Of a DNA stretch of 64,000 nt, positions 36,224-49,008 are shown in pieces. This DNA is from Numida meleagris (Eukaryota > Chordata > Aves > Galliformes > Numididae): contig NC_034409.1 in assembly GCF_002078875.1 (NCBI RefSeq), forward strand, positions 66,437,015 through 66,501,014, read 5' to 3'. A program made the position numbers and the translations under genes. The notes below the pieces were generated by a model. That model saw only the letters and a program-made list of their open reading frames with translations, had not been told where the DNA came from and did not search any database. The first letter of the stretch is position 1; every line of letters begins with the position of its first letter.

Positions 36224-39200
36224 GTAAGTCAATATGTAAAACTTGACAAGGACAATGCTGCAGTCACACAAAATCACATTTACTGTTCTGCATTCAATAA
36301 AGTGCTCTTATTTAAGTATTAGAATTGAAAACATAATTTACTACTTTGGGATTTGGATGACAACTAAAACAGAAGTTTTTTCTAATGGGAAAAACTAAAT
36401 ATGAAGGTTCGGTGGTATTCTATAGGACTTGCAAATTCGAGCTTATGAGATTTCTGCTATGTTTCAAACATAGCATACAGTCTTTTTTGTTAGTAGCCAA
36501 AGAGCATTTCTGCTGCTGCTTTAAGAATTCTTCTGGTTAAAAACCACACCACCACACTGTGATATTCATTGTTGTTATTTATTGCCTCTAGTTTGTCTTA
36601 CTCTTGTCCTACTTTTGATTTTATTCTCAGTTATTGACACTGTTATTAATAAAGTAGGTTTTTTATTTGGTTTTAACAGGTGTTCCTAAGACAGAATTCT
36701 AAGTTCTTAAAAAATATTTTTTCTTTTTCCCTGTACTATATCTGCAGCAGGGTTTTCAGAACTTAATTTTGAGAAATTGGGTTGTTATGGTGGGTTACTT
36801 GCATGTTTCCTGTGGAAGGAGCCTGGTAATTAACACGAGCAGTCGGATCTTCGAAGGGAAGTTGTTTACATCATCTGTTGTGCTGTGTAAAAGAAAAAAA
36901 AATTACTGAAAGCTTCACTACCAACTCTGCTAATAGGAGGACAGGAGTAGCAGTTAGCATTTAACATCTATTTTTAATGCAGAACTGTCTCTTAAAGCAT
37001 TTCCTAGGGATATGGAGTGGGGGCAGGAGTAGAGGAGAGAATATGTGAGGTTTCATGTTTATGTTGTGCTTATGGGCTTTGGTTCTGTTTGCTAAAATTG
37101 TTGTTTTAGGTAATGTGAAATACTGAGACTGTTTTGAAGAGCTAAAACTTGATGGAATATAAATATGTATTTGTCTGATATCACTTAAGCATGAGGAACT
37201 AAACTCAAATTGAAAAGTTAATAGGTTCTAGATTCAGAAGTCAAACGGCTACTTTTGAAAATTAACAGCTGTAGTTGTAATTTTAGCTGTTTGAAACAAT
37301 TTTCATTCAGACCAGAAGAAAGCCAAATTATTGTTTCCCTGTGTGAGTAATCTTTTGGTGCAAAATTCATGGCAGATTTTACCAGGCATATTACTAAAGT
37401 AATTACCACCTTGAAAAATCAGCAAAAAACCTGGTGATGTTTAAGTATGGACTGAATGTAAACATATCCCTTAGTCCACAGTGAGCTGATAATCCAGCTG
37501 CACATATATCACTTGTTGCTATCTGATATGGTTGCTGATGTGATGCTAGCAGTAGGCTACTGCTAGTATCCAGCTTTTCTAACTTATTTTCCTTCTCAAA
37601 TCTTATTTCCCACAGTGTAATTCTTGTAGGCATATTTTGGCAACCTTTGCTTGTAGTTCTTGGAAAGCCGCTCCATCTTTCTGTCCTTTTTCAGGCAACA
37701 ACACCACTGCTCTTTTATGGCTGTATGGGGTTTTAATGTTTGAAAACCAACAATATGGCCTCCTCTAAATCAAATTAGCCCAGCTGCTGTCTGTTCTAGC
37801 TGCTGATCTGAAAGCTGAAGTCATTCAGTCTGAGATTCCCAGCCAGCAGTACAATACATTGTACTGTTTCAGTAGTAATGAAATTCCTCTAAAGTATATA
37901 CTGATGCTTGTTTTTGATAGAGTATGTCTGATGTTCAGAGTTATATTAACAAAATATTTGAAGGCCAGAGAGATTGCTCTTGTGAAGAAGTTATTCTCTG
38001 ATGTTGTTATCATTAAAGCTGACTGAAAATGTTCCATTTCAACTGATTTTGGAAAGCTGAGTTCTGAGAAATGTATGTAGGATAATTTTTACTTCGCAGT
38101 TTCAGCTGAAAACAGAAAAATCTTTGTATGTAAATGCTACTGTGGTGTCTCATGGGTATTTTAGGTCAGCTGCACCCTGCAAATCTGTGCCTGGGCTTGG
38201 CTCTGCTTCCCTGAGTGCCCATAACCACTTGGGTAGGGCCAGCATGAAGTGGAGAGATGATCGTTGAGGAAGATGTAAGCAGTTCTGTCAGCTCTGTACC
38301 ATAGTTTATGCTGTAGAATCTAAATTTCTTTCAGCAGCACATTCATCAATGCGACCAGCACCTGTTACATCTGTAGCATTCAAGAGAAAATTGAGTCAGT
38401 GCAAGTTTTTGGGTCCTTTGTTTTATGTATATGATCTATAGTATATAACACTGAGGAAAGAAAGCTGGAGAAGTTCACTCATCAGATGGAACGAGAATTA
38501 GGAGGTTTTTCATAGACCCTTGTTCCAGTGAGAGCTGATGCCACATTATAGATCAGCTCCTGTAGAAATCCTGCCTCCTGCTATAGCATTACCATGGTGG
38601 TATAAAAGCCTGCAGTGCAAGTGGAGTGATTGACTATGATTTTGGAATTTTAAATGACATTTCTATACGATAGAAACATGCTATTTAAGTAGTATCCTGA
38701 AGGACCTTGTTCTTATATCTGAAATCCTGTGGAAGTCAGGTGGGTTAGAGCATGTGGTTTGTGAGTCTGAGAAAGTATTCCGCATCTTGCTGTGCGGGAG
38801 GACTTGTTAAGAAGGGTGTGGGGACATGGAACACTTGAATTGGAGGGAAGCATTTCTGAATTGTAGTTTTCTTTTTTGCAGCTTTTTTGCATAACAAGAA
38901 TGCTTTTGCTTTGTTGCCTTACTCTGCAATGGTACGTTTTCATGCAAATAAAAAGCAAGTTTTTAAGCTCTGTTTGAAAAAGAATGAATGGGGTTTGTCT
39001 AAAAACCAGTAACCTGCTTCTGTAGGTTCTCCATGATGTTACTGTGATCCATTTTTACAGAGCTCCCAGCTAGATGAAGACTCAGACTTCAACCATTGTT
39101 CAAATGCGGTAGTAGCTGTGGTGTGGGCAGAAGTACACTGCACTACATTACTGCAGAAGAAAAAACTGTGGAAAAACAATCATCTTCACTGCAACTCCAG

Positions 39201-39380
39201 GCTGTTTTTCAGGCCCATTGACACTGGCCAGAGAACTTTTTTTGTAGTTTAACTTCATTTCTTAGAGCATTTTATTTTGTTCTCAGATTCTGTGTACAGG
39301 TGCTTGCTAGGCTCATTGTGTCATCTGAAAATATCACAAAATGGGATGCCTCTGGTGCATGCTTGGCCCTGCAGAAAACT
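36224..39380. other. Non-coding stretch, no gene seen
   Basis: AT-rich sequence resembling intron. It contains a perfect 19-bp palindrome at 36456-36474 (GCTATGTTT-C-AAACATAGC) and an A-run near 36894. No second exon to pair with the candidate at 36144 was found. Confidence 0.55.
36456..36474. other. Perfect 19-bp palindrome
   Basis: GCTATGTTT and AAACATAGC flank a single C. The arms are perfectly complementary. It may be a binding site for a dimeric factor or chance; nothing around it decides. Confidence 0.6.
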
Positions 39381-40545
39381 AGAACCATAGAGTCATTAAG
39401 GTTGGAAAGGACCTTTAAGACCATTAAGTCCAACTGTCAGTCCATCCTCATCATGCCTACTAACCATGTCCCTCAGTGCCACATCTCCATGTTTCTTGAA
39501 CACCTACAGGGATGGTGACTCCATCACCTCCCTGAGCAGCCTGTTACAGTGTATCACCACCTCCCTCCCAACCTTTGAGGTACTTGTAGAGAGCAGTAAG
39601 GCTTCCCCTAAACCTTCTCTTCTCTAGACAGCACAATCCCAGTTCCCTAATCTGCTCTTCTTAAGACTTGTGCTGTGAACCCTTCACCAACTTTGTTGCC
39701 CTTCTTTGGACATGCTCCAGGGCCTCAATGTCTTTCTTGTAAGGGGGGGGCCCCAAAACTGAATGCAGTACCCATGGTCCAGCCTCACCAGGGCTGAGGA
39801 CAGAGGCATGTTCACCTCCTTAGTCCTGCTGATTACACTGTTTCTATTGACCTTCTTGGCCACCTGGGCAGACTGCTGGCTCATGTTCAGCTGGCTGTTG
39901 ACTAATACCCCTATGTCCTTTTACTCTTCACAGTCTTGCAGCCACTGTGCCCCAAGCCTAGAGCCTTGCCTGGGGTGGTTGTGGCTGATGTGCAGGACCT
40001 GGCACTTGGTCTTGTCTTCCTCCCAACTTGGTGTCATCTGCAAGCTTCTTGAGGGTACTCTTAATCCCTTCCTCTGGGTCATCAATAAAGACATTAAGTG
40101 GGAACAGCCCAAGTACTGACCCCTGGGGCGCACCACTCATGACCGGCTGCCAGCTGGATTTAACTCCATTCACCACCACTCTCTGAGCACGGCCCTCCAG
40201 CCAGTTCTTCACCCAGCAAAGAGTGTACATGTCCAAGCCCTGGGCTGCCAGCTTCTCCAGGAGAATACTGTGTGAGACAGAGTCAAAGGCTTTACCGAAG
40301 TTTAGGTAGACTATGTCCTTAGCCTTTCCCATGTCTATCAGTTGGGTCACCTGGTCATAGAAGGAGATGAGGTGGTTTAAACAGGACCTGCCTTTCATGA
40401 AAGAACCCATGCTGGCCGGGCCTGATTCCTTAGCTGTCTTGCACATATTGTGTGATCTCACTCACGATGGCTTGCTCCGTGATCTTCCCTGATATGAAGA
40501 TCAGGCTGACTAGGCCTGTGGCTCCTGTCCTTGTGGGTGGATGCT
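39381..40545 (-). mobile_element. 5'-truncated CR1 LINE with reverse transcriptase remnant
   Basis: Read on the minus strand, this is the last third or so of a CR1 non-LTR retrotransposon: the reverse transcriptase palm and thumb region, the C-terminal region, and the 3' end GGTCCTTTCCAACCTTAATG followed by a decayed tail. The 5' edge near 40545 is set where CR1-like sequence fades (a GKITEQ-like segment precedes it). The frame is broken after the ADD box; a further CR1 block in another frame covers 39684-39884 ([18 protein letters not shown]). The copy is dead. It lies about 90 bp from the minus-strand candidate exon at 41178 only if AT-rich sequence to 41177 is ignored; the actual gap is about 630 bp. 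Confidence 0.95.
39958..40461 (-). pseudogene. CR1 reverse transcriptase fragment (inactive)
   Basis: A 167-codon open stretch with reverse transcriptase landmarks in order: [15 protein letters not shown] (residues 22-36); motif A as [13 protein letters not shown] (52-64); [15 protein letters not shown] (85-99); motif [11 protein letters not shown] (109-118); and motif [10 protein letters not shown] (140-148). In CR1 relatives motif A reads LDF, where the Asp binds catalytic metal. Here residue 54 is Asn, so polymerase activity would be lost. Motif C keeps both Asp residues, but Phe is replaced by Leu. There is no true start: the first Met is merely the first in the open frame of a 5'-truncated element. 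After residue 148 the frame diverges from CR1, implying a frameshift near 40015. Confidence 0.9.
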
Positions 40546-41177
40546 CAGAGGATGGGGAGTCGAGAAAAAGCAGGGGTAGGAAGTACAGTGTTTTTTCAAT
40601 AGAACAAACTGTAGCCATGCCTGCTCACCTCCAGAAAACATCTATTCCCCTGCTTTGCTGTCTCCCTGCTGTCAATCCAGAGAGTGTCTCAAACTTCATT
40701 TGCGCTCATTTCACACAGGGTTTGCTTATCAGTCTGAAAGGCGACTGTCTGATCTTTCCGTTTGCATGCTTTCACTTTTAAGATCTTCCCTTTCTTATGT
40801 AAAAAAGGCAATTAGAGTCGTATCTGTTTATTTTAAACAAAATGGCTGTTAATTAGCGTGATCAAAAACCCTGCCATTGTAGACTATGGGTTTCACTTTG
40901 TAGTTATACTAAATTGCGTACAGTTTGGTGCCAGCTGACATGATAGCAACACAAAGTCTAGCTTTTTTTTAACTTAATGAACAAACAGATTTATGAGGCT
41001 TTGTTATCTTCTGGTTTAGATCTATAGGTTCTGAATGCATTATTTAGAGTTCTTGTTTCTTAATGACTAATGTCATGTTGTTACTTATTAAGAGAGCTTT
41101 AACTTGCTGAAGAAGTTTCCCTCTCTTTTGTATCCCTTTTTTCCATTTCCCTTCTTTTTTTTTTTTTGATGGCGTAA
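40546..41177. other. Non-coding stretch
   Basis: AT-rich sequence between the CR1 element and the candidate minus-strand exon. It contains a T13 run at 41154-41167 broken by nothing recognisable. Short open frames at 40452-40781 overlap the CR1 edge and are not convincing. Confidence 0.5.
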
Positions 41178-41470
41178 TTAAACAATGTGTCTGTTGTATG
41201 CAACACAGTTGAGATGTACTTCTCTGGTTGCGTTCAGATGTTCAGTTACTAACTTCATAATGCTATCATCCTTGTGAGAAGGCTGGATATTATCATCCCT
41301 TAAAAAGAGAGTAAGGGTAGTTCTGTAACTTTCCATACCTCTGTTGCTTCCTGCTATTCCTTCATAGATCTGAAGAACGATCACCACAACAATCCACGCT
41401 GTTCCAAGTAGTGAGCCTGGATAGCTCACCTCCTGTCCATCTCTAGTCTTGGTGTGAGTGACAACTTGTC
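41178..41470 (-). CDS. Candidate terminal coding exon or retrocopy fragment, product unknown
   Basis: On the minus strand a T-rich acceptor ending CCCATTTGTAAG (41480-41471) opens a frame that runs uninterrupted to TAA at 41180-41178, about 96 codons. The translation contains HTKTRDGQEV, a hydrophobic segment LLGTAWIVVVIVLQIY that could span a membrane, and a polar tail with an NAT glycosylation sequon, ending NCVAYNRHIV. An internal donor-like GAG|GTGAGC at 41430 could instead end a 41-nt exon. Right after the stop, on the coding strand, comes an A13 run, as in a retroposed copy, but no AATAAA is seen. I do not recognise the family. In 64 kb a chance frame of this length is quite possible, so the call is weak. 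Confidence 0.22.
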
Positions 41471-43346
41471 CTTACAAATGGGAAAAAAAACAAAAAACAT
41501 TTTAAGGAAGAAATAATCTTTTATCTGAGAAGTGAAAATTTTGATTGCCTTTTTTATTACTGTGAGTTTTATTTTTGGAGGGAAGGTGCTAATATCAGAC
41601 ATTTTAATAGTCTTTTTTAATCTGGTATTGTAACTTCTAATTGCCATTTTTAATATTGACTGAAACTGGCTAAATGCTGGACCTTGTTCAGGAGATCATC
41701 TGCTCTTTTCAACACTGGAGAACTGGGAACTGCAATATCGTTTCTGGAACTTACTTTTGTTTCACTGCATATATCCCCATCACTGAAGTTTCCATTGCTT
41801 CATTAGCTAACCATTTCAATGTTAGCTTTTTCTGTATGCTGATAGAGGGCCTAAATTGACCCAGAATTTCTGAAAGTAGCTGATTATTCAGGTATGTCAT
41901 TATTTCTCTGCCTTTTTATCTGTTGGTCATTATTGAAGGATTCAAGTGAAATCCTTATTTGCATAGGGAAAATCAAAATTGAAGTCAAGTCATAAGCAAA
42001 GTCAGTGAGCTGGCATAAATTTCCTTAAAAGAAGGTGTAATCAGATCATTTTACAGGTTTTGCTTTCATTTAAAACTTTGCATTATGTGTAATTCTTCGT
42101 TGTAATTCTCATAAAGTACATGTTTAATTTAAATATGTAAGACAATTGGTACTTTTGCACATGGTTATATTTGAATATTAAACCATACACAATTTTATAT
42201 GGCAAAACTGAAGAAAATGTAATTACTATTATAGAAGAATAAAGTACGAATGTTCTATTTGTTCTGTGGAGTAGACGGTCTGTGTAGACTCAAGGAGAGA
42301 AAGAGAAGAAAAAAAAACACCTAAGAAGGCTAATATGAAAACAAATTGAAAGTACTAAAAATGATAGTTTCTTTTTTTTTGTAATTGTTGCATTTGTAAT
42401 TTCCAAATTAAAGAGAAATGAAAGAAATCTGAAATTTCATGTGGAGAAGCATTTTCATGGAGTTTATTTGACTCAGTGAAAATAATGTATTGAAATAAAG
42501 CGTTATTTTCCTGTTTTAGCATTATAAAACACCAAGAAGCATCAGGTAAAATAAACATTCAGACAGTAATTTGTCTTCGCGTAACAAATAGAGCTTTTTA
42601 GGGCTAAAGATTTAAATAGAAAATTTTCAACTTTATCAAAAGATTCTTTTTTGTTTTTCAAAATGAAATATAAACGTTGGTGTGTTTATTGAAAATGCTT
42701 ACTATAAATTAAACAGTAATTTACAATAGTAGTATTATTTGGAACTTTTTGGAGCTGATTGTAATAGAGAACAGAAGACTGTGAAACAATATACAGTTAA
42801 ACTAAACAATTCTGGACAAAATGGAAGTCAAGCACTGTAGACCATATCAACCTCAATTCAAGAACAAGAGATTGGCCATTGAGAAGAATGAGGAAGAAAT
42901 TTAGATAAAATGAGCATTTAGACAATAAATGCAAATAACTTATGAATCTATTTTAATAAAATTAAATTTATTTTCATAAAAATCAAGGCTTACAAATGAA
43001 ACTTCTATGTGAATGCTTGAAGTGTGAAGATGTAGATGAGTTTTCTGTCTCTCTTTTTTTATCCTTTATGCCATGATCTACACAATTCGGAGACAGTTTT
43101 TGAAGAAAAGTCTCTTATGACAAATTATTTCATAATTGTTCAGTTCCAAGAATTCTTCACCTTTTGATAAAATGGCTCGTATTAGCAGTTCTTCTTCATG
43201 CAAGCGAACTGGAATATTCTATTAATACAAATTGTATAGGGGTATAAAAATTTATGCAAGTGTATTTTTCATGTGGCACTTAATTTACATATATTTTACG
43301 TTTAATTAACATATATAATATTTTTTTCTGTAGATGTGATAGAAAT
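41471..43346. other. Non-coding, strongly AT-rich
   Basis: The most AT-rich part of the window (about 42.0-43.8 kb), with many short A/T runs and no supportable exon. It reads like intron or gene-desert sequence. Confidence 0.55.
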
Positions 43347-43461
43347 GGGGCTTTGATCCATTGGAGTTCTTCAGCAGATGCTTAACCTTAAGCACATGAA
43401 TAATCCCATTGTTTTCAGTGTCTTTAATCTGTGCCCTTAAGTGCTTTGCTGGATTGTGGCC
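43347..43461. repeat. Ancient amniote palindromic repeat relic
   Basis: Starts GGGGCTTTGATCCATTGG and ends TTTGCTGGATTGTGGCC, so the ends are rough inverted copies. The centre TCCCATTGTTTTCAGTG is a decayed CCATTGACTTCAATGG. The left arm carries AGATGCTTAACCTTAAGC and the right arm GCCCTTAAGTGCTTTGC. These are recognisable pieces of an old sauropsid repeat in which GCTTAACTTTAAGCAC and its complement flank the core. A second fragment with the same left arm is at 54121-54141, so the family is repeated within this window. Confidence 0.6.
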
Positions 43462-46400
43462 TAGTATAATTATATGTTTGCAATAACGGTTGCTTATTAA
43501 AAGCAGTCGTTAGATCTCAAAAATAGTATAAAAGAAATACATGAAAAAATATGTATTAAACAGTATTGCAAAAATACATGAAGATAGTTTCAGAATTCTT
43601 ACTTGTTTGTCATTTTCTTTCACATTGCAGATTCTGCTTTTTCAAATACTCCGTTAATTTATGAGGTCAAGACCAAGGCATTAAATAAGATTCTACAGAT
43701 CATTTATGTAATAATTCAGGATATGCTTAGAAAATTTTTGTTATTTTGAATTCTAGCACAAAGGTGCAGTTCTATTCAATGTCTGTGTTACGTGTCATTC
43801 TAAACAATTTAGAAAGACTAATTATTAGCTGCAATTTTCTGCGAGACCTTGGTTCTTTGTCAGATAAGAATGTCTGAGTAAGGGTGATGTTTCTCTGGTA
43901 GACATCTTGGTCTCTATTTCCAGTGTTTCATCTCCTTATGCAGTTATTGCTTTTCACATTTCCTCTTTTTGATCCTGGATCTGTTCTGTAATGTTCCATG
44001 CTGTTTACAGCCTGTGTTGTGTTCTCTAACCCAAAGCAAACATTAAAGACCTAAGGTTAAATATGGTATTACACCCTGATAAAATATTCTGATAGCATGT
44101 GAGTGACTTTGTCCTAACAGCCACCCCAGCTGCATTTCACAGGTGCCTGCTATGAGAATGCTTCAATTTCAAATGAGAAATGCTCCGAAGTTTTGGGTAA
44201 CAGAGATGCATGAGCTTTCCACTGACAAGCTGAGGAAACCACTTGCGTGGGTCAAACACCAGTCCTACCTGCCAGTGCTTATACCTCTAGGTTTATGCTG
44301 GGATCTTTTCTATCCAGAAGTCAGTTTATTTACTATTTTCCTGATGAACCTGATCTCTAAAGTATTTGTTCTGTTTATTTCACTATGAAAGCCCAAGAGA
44401 GGCCACAGAAGTAGTCACTTAAAGGCAGTTTTGCTTGCCCTTTTGTGTTTCAGAGCCAAAGGCTTAGGTATATATTAGGGATTTGTGCTCCCATCCTCAG
44501 AACACGAGCAGCTTGTCTGGACTGCCTGCCAAGTTTTGTGTGTTTTTCCAGTAATGGGAGCATGTGTGAGTGAGCATGCAGCGGCACTTAAAGGGTAAAG
44601 GCAATGTGAAATGATCTGTAAATATCACCGTTGTGTGTGATAAAAAGCAGCCCTCATGGCTGCCCAAAGTGTCCAGCAGTACTGAGCAAGTGCCACGTTT
44701 CTCTGAGTAAACTCAGGGAAAATGTATTCCCTTCCATATGATTGAGGTAGTGCTGTGTATAGGCAGGGTCATGCACATCCCCCCTGGCAGCTCTCCTTCC
44801 CATGAGTTCTGCAGTGCCTGCATGGGTGCCTTGTGGGAAATGTCCCCCAGCTCCCTGCTCCCCTGCTGCTTCTGAGGATGCTGTGTGTGGTAGCTGTGCG
44901 AAGTCGTGCTGCTCGGAAAAGGTGAAAACGCGGTGAAAACTTGCAAGAAAAACCCAGTCCCTTCTGGTTGAAGTAGCAGAGTAGTCTCCTCCCCCAGCCA
45001 CTTGGGAAGTAACAATTTCCCCCCAGAAATTAGTTCATTAGTGTGTATTGCTATTCATGCAGGAAGGTGTGTGATGTCCTGCGGCAGTATGTATTTGAGT
45101 AGAAAATGTCACCTCCTATCAGATTTGTAATACTCCCAGCCCGTACTGGCCCAGGGCGTGCAATCTCTTGAGATCTTCCGTAATGCACAATGACTGCATC
45201 GCTCCAGCTGAATCAAAACTTGACTGCGTTCAAGGAGAGGATAATGGTTGCCACCTTATGCGGCTCAGATAACTGACAAGTTTGTGGAAGGTCACTGCTT
45301 GCTGCGTAAAGTCTTCCACATCTCACAAGAGGAAGTATAATCCTACTTTCTGCTTGGTGCCTCTGCTGCTCTCTTTACTTACACAGGTGGAAGCATTAAG
45401 ATGAAATGGGCACTCGACAGCATGAGTGCGTGGCTGTACTATTTGGATGTGGTTCTTAAATTGCCCTTCATTGTCAGAAGCTGTTAGGCTGAGGAGTGAA
45501 ATATGCGTCATGAGTGGTGGTCGGGATCACTAATTATCTCTAATTCTCTACAGGGGCATGCAGGAGCAAGGTTCTTGCCCATACGTTGGTTGGAGCTGGA
45601 GGAGAGGGAATAGGGATGAGGGCTGCCCATGATGCTAGGGTGCAGAGTGGACAAACTAGGTTAGTGTTGTCGTCTTTTGCCATGAGTAGATCGAGGTGTA
45701 GCTGATGGGAGCTCTGTGATGGAGCTCCTAGCCCCGGGCAGTCCCGTTGCAAGGACCCGCACGCACACACAAAGGTGGGAGCATCCTTTGTTATTTTAGC
45801 AGAGCTGATCAGCCCTTTGCCATCCCAAGCATCCTTCTCTCACCTCAGAGAAAGGCAGGGGATGAAAGAGGTGCATGCTGAAGCTGGGCGGGGTGATCAA
45901 AGCCATGGGCAATTTGCAGTAGGAGTTGCTCTTAGCCACGGTTAAATGCATTTGCAGTGATACAGGGAAGTTCTTGCAGCCACCAGCCCTTCAGTTGAAG
46001 CAAGACTGAAAAATGTAACACAGCATGCCCTAATTCGCTTAATATGGTCTCTGTCCATAGCTACCCACTTGCTGTCTTACAGTAAAGCTGTTAGGTTTTT
46101 CCACCTCCAAGCAGAACAGGAAGATTAAGCGTGCCGTTGTGCTGTGTAGTTTCTGGCAGAACTTCTTATTTGCTGCGCAGACTGTAAGATGCATTTTGTT
46201 TTATTTTCTCTCTTTTTTTAGAAAGGTACAAAGTACAGTGACAGGAACTATCATATTCAATTGGACATGCTTTCTACAGATTTGTTAAGGATTTACTCTA
46301 CACATTTGTAGCATTTAGTTGCCATGGCAATGACCTCGGTGCAAGAAGGAACAGCCTTTAGGTTGGACCTCAGATTTTCCTTTCATTTCCGTTTAATTTG

Positions 46401-49008
46401 ATTTGACTGCGAAATGTCACTTCCATTGCATTGATTAAGCTTCATTGCGGCCACCAGCTCTGTTAGAAAGGTTAAAGGGCAGGCCAGTGGCTGTCATTTT
46501 TCTTCCCCCACCCTTTTCTGGTATCAATACAGATGGTTTCTTCAGAGAAAGAATAAGGTTTTACCCCATGGTGCTCAACAGTAAAAGCAAAACTAATGCA
46601 GCAACAGTTTGAAGCTATGCTAACCTGCGGCTTCCTCATACAGTACTGTAGCGCTTTAAAAAGCCACTGATTTGTTTCCTTTTTTCTTTCTGAGATATGC
46701 CCCCCCCCAAATAAATAACGATGGATGTGCTTTCCAACTCCAGCCACCATATTTGAAGAGGGATAGCCATCTCTTTTTCAAAATCTCTGTTATCTGTGGG
46801 GTGTATAATAGCTTCCTGCTGACTGCTTTGAGGCCAGTAATTAGTGCGAGTGGGACAGAGAGGATTCCCCTTTGGACTGGCTCTTTCGAGTCTGGTGTTT
46901 GCTGAGTGTGCAACAAGTGTAAAATAGCATGCATTGGAATGGGAGGCTCAGAAATACACCTTGACCGAAGCGAGTATTGCTTAAACAAGCAATTCTGTTA
47001 GTGGCAAACAAAATAAAAGCACTATTATAGTATTCTTCAGTAAATGTTGGTAGCAGTTTTGCTTTGAAAGTGATACTGCCCTTCTGCTCAATACAAAGAT
47101 ACAAAAATGGTGCTATGTTTATACAGAGTTCCCCCTCCTTGGTGCCTTAAGACCTCTGCTTCATACTGTGTGGATAATCAAGGACTCTGATAAATTAGTC
47201 TGTTCATTTAGGTACTGCAGAGCCTAGGATACCTCCTTCATGTGCATCTCTGGAATACTAGGGACGCAAACCATATCAATGAGCTGGCTTTTTGCTCTCA
47301 GGCAGGTTTTCTGCCACGTGCTTCATCAGGTAGAATATTATCTTGAAATGTCCATATTGCACAATAACCTGAAGTTAAGAATCCTCCTGCGTAATTTGGT
47401 CAAAATTTGAGGTGAGTGTCTTAGGGTTGTTATGAATCGTATATCTGATGTTCATGTTGAAATAATTGAGAAACTGTGTTTTGATCTTAGTAGTGCTGAA
47501 AAAAAACAGTTCTGTTATATTTCCAAGTTGGTGCAGCTGGATAGAAATTTAAAAAATGAATAAGTCAGAATTATTAAAACAGCTGGGAGGGCAGGAAAGG
47601 ATGTAACAATCTTGCTAAAGAAGGCATGTGAGTGTGGGCAAGTAGGGTAGTGAGGCTGAGGCCCTCAGACAACAAGGGAGAGAAAATGTTTGTTGAGCCA
47701 CAGGGTAAACGATACAAGGAAAAACTGAAAAAATAAAGTACTGTACATAGCTTAAAAGACTTTGCAGCCAAAGGGCTGTTTGTCCCGACTGAGTGGAGTT
47801 TCATGTCCCCTCGTTTTTGGAGAGGAGAGCTCAGCTGGTGTGAAGGCAGCTCTAGCCCTGTATAGGCAGGTGTGGAAAAACGCCCGGCCTGTAATTGGCA
47901 CACACTTCAGAACAGGGGAATAGAGTAATACTCCATTTCTTTTCCTTATGCCTGCTTTCTTCTCTATCCCACACAGCACCTGGGATCAGGGCCGCCCTCT
48001 CAGGGGGCTGTTTCCCTGTCAGTGGTGACTAAGGCTGGGCATGGGAGGGTACAAATGCCTGAGGTTGTGCATCCACCCTTGTTCCATTTGCAGGTGGAGT
48101 GGGCCTGACCAAGAGGGAAAGCATCAGAGGGAAAATACTTGCTCATGCATCCATGTGTGTCATGAGGAGCGGGAGGACTTGACCGGGCAGCCTTGAAGCT
48201 CAGACCTTTGTTGGCAGTAAGGAGGAAGGAGCAAATCAGCTGGCCGTGACCCCCAGAGAAGGGGACACACAGGCCTCATACTGGGGGCATCAGCCACTCT
48301 CCCCTTCTGCAAGCATCCATCATTTTGACTCCTTTTCTGCTTGCTTCCAAAAAGCTGAAGGGTGAGGGGAAGAAAGAAGGGGAGACAGAGAAAGTAGCAG
48401 CTTCCTGTATTGAAGAATGAGGAGAAGAACTGAAGGTAAAGCTGCGATAACTTTCTGCAGCCCAGTTGGTGGCCTGCAGGATGATGCTGCCTGACCTCCT
48501 TGCTTTTCTGCTGTGGCCTTGCCCTGGGATGGGAGGTGAAGGGGAGTAGCCAGATGTGAAATCCAACAGCTGCTGAATACTTCTACTTAGCCATGCAAAT
48601 CATCACTGTGCCCACAGAGAGAGGATGAGTTTGGCATTGCTTGAGCCTGCTGAGGTGTCCCAGACACCAGGATCTGGCTTACAGCTTTGCTAGTACTGCA
48701 TTGTCTTGGCCTGGGTTTGTAAGACAGTGTTCGCTCTCAGTTGTGTATGTGTGTTTTTGACAAGATGTTGCTGTCACTTTTTCTGTTTTCTATTATTTGG
48801 AAAGGACATCCATTTTAGAGGAAGGTGATGGCTTTTCTTTTTGAAAAGAATAGTGTTAATATTCAGAATATAAAAGCAAACAGCGCAGATTTCTCCAGAA
48901 GGTGAGTTTGTCTGCAGTAATGTTTCAAAAGCACCAAATCTCAAACATACTTAAATAAAGCATGAATCATCGGATGAAAAGACTTGATGATTTCTCTGTG
49001 TGGTCTTA
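43462..49008. other. Non-coding stretch, no gene seen
   Basis: Patches at about 44.5-45.3 kb and 46.3-46.5 kb are less AT-biased and repeat-free, and could be conserved non-coding elements, but this cannot be judged without alignment. A C9 run lies at 46700-46708. Open frames (for example 44654-45001 and 46656-46988, minus strand) are not recognisable. Confidence 0.5.

Noticed and set aside
44740..44760. let-7-like TGAGGTAGT word
   Set aside because: The following bases differ from let-7 and no complementary arm lies within hairpin distance.
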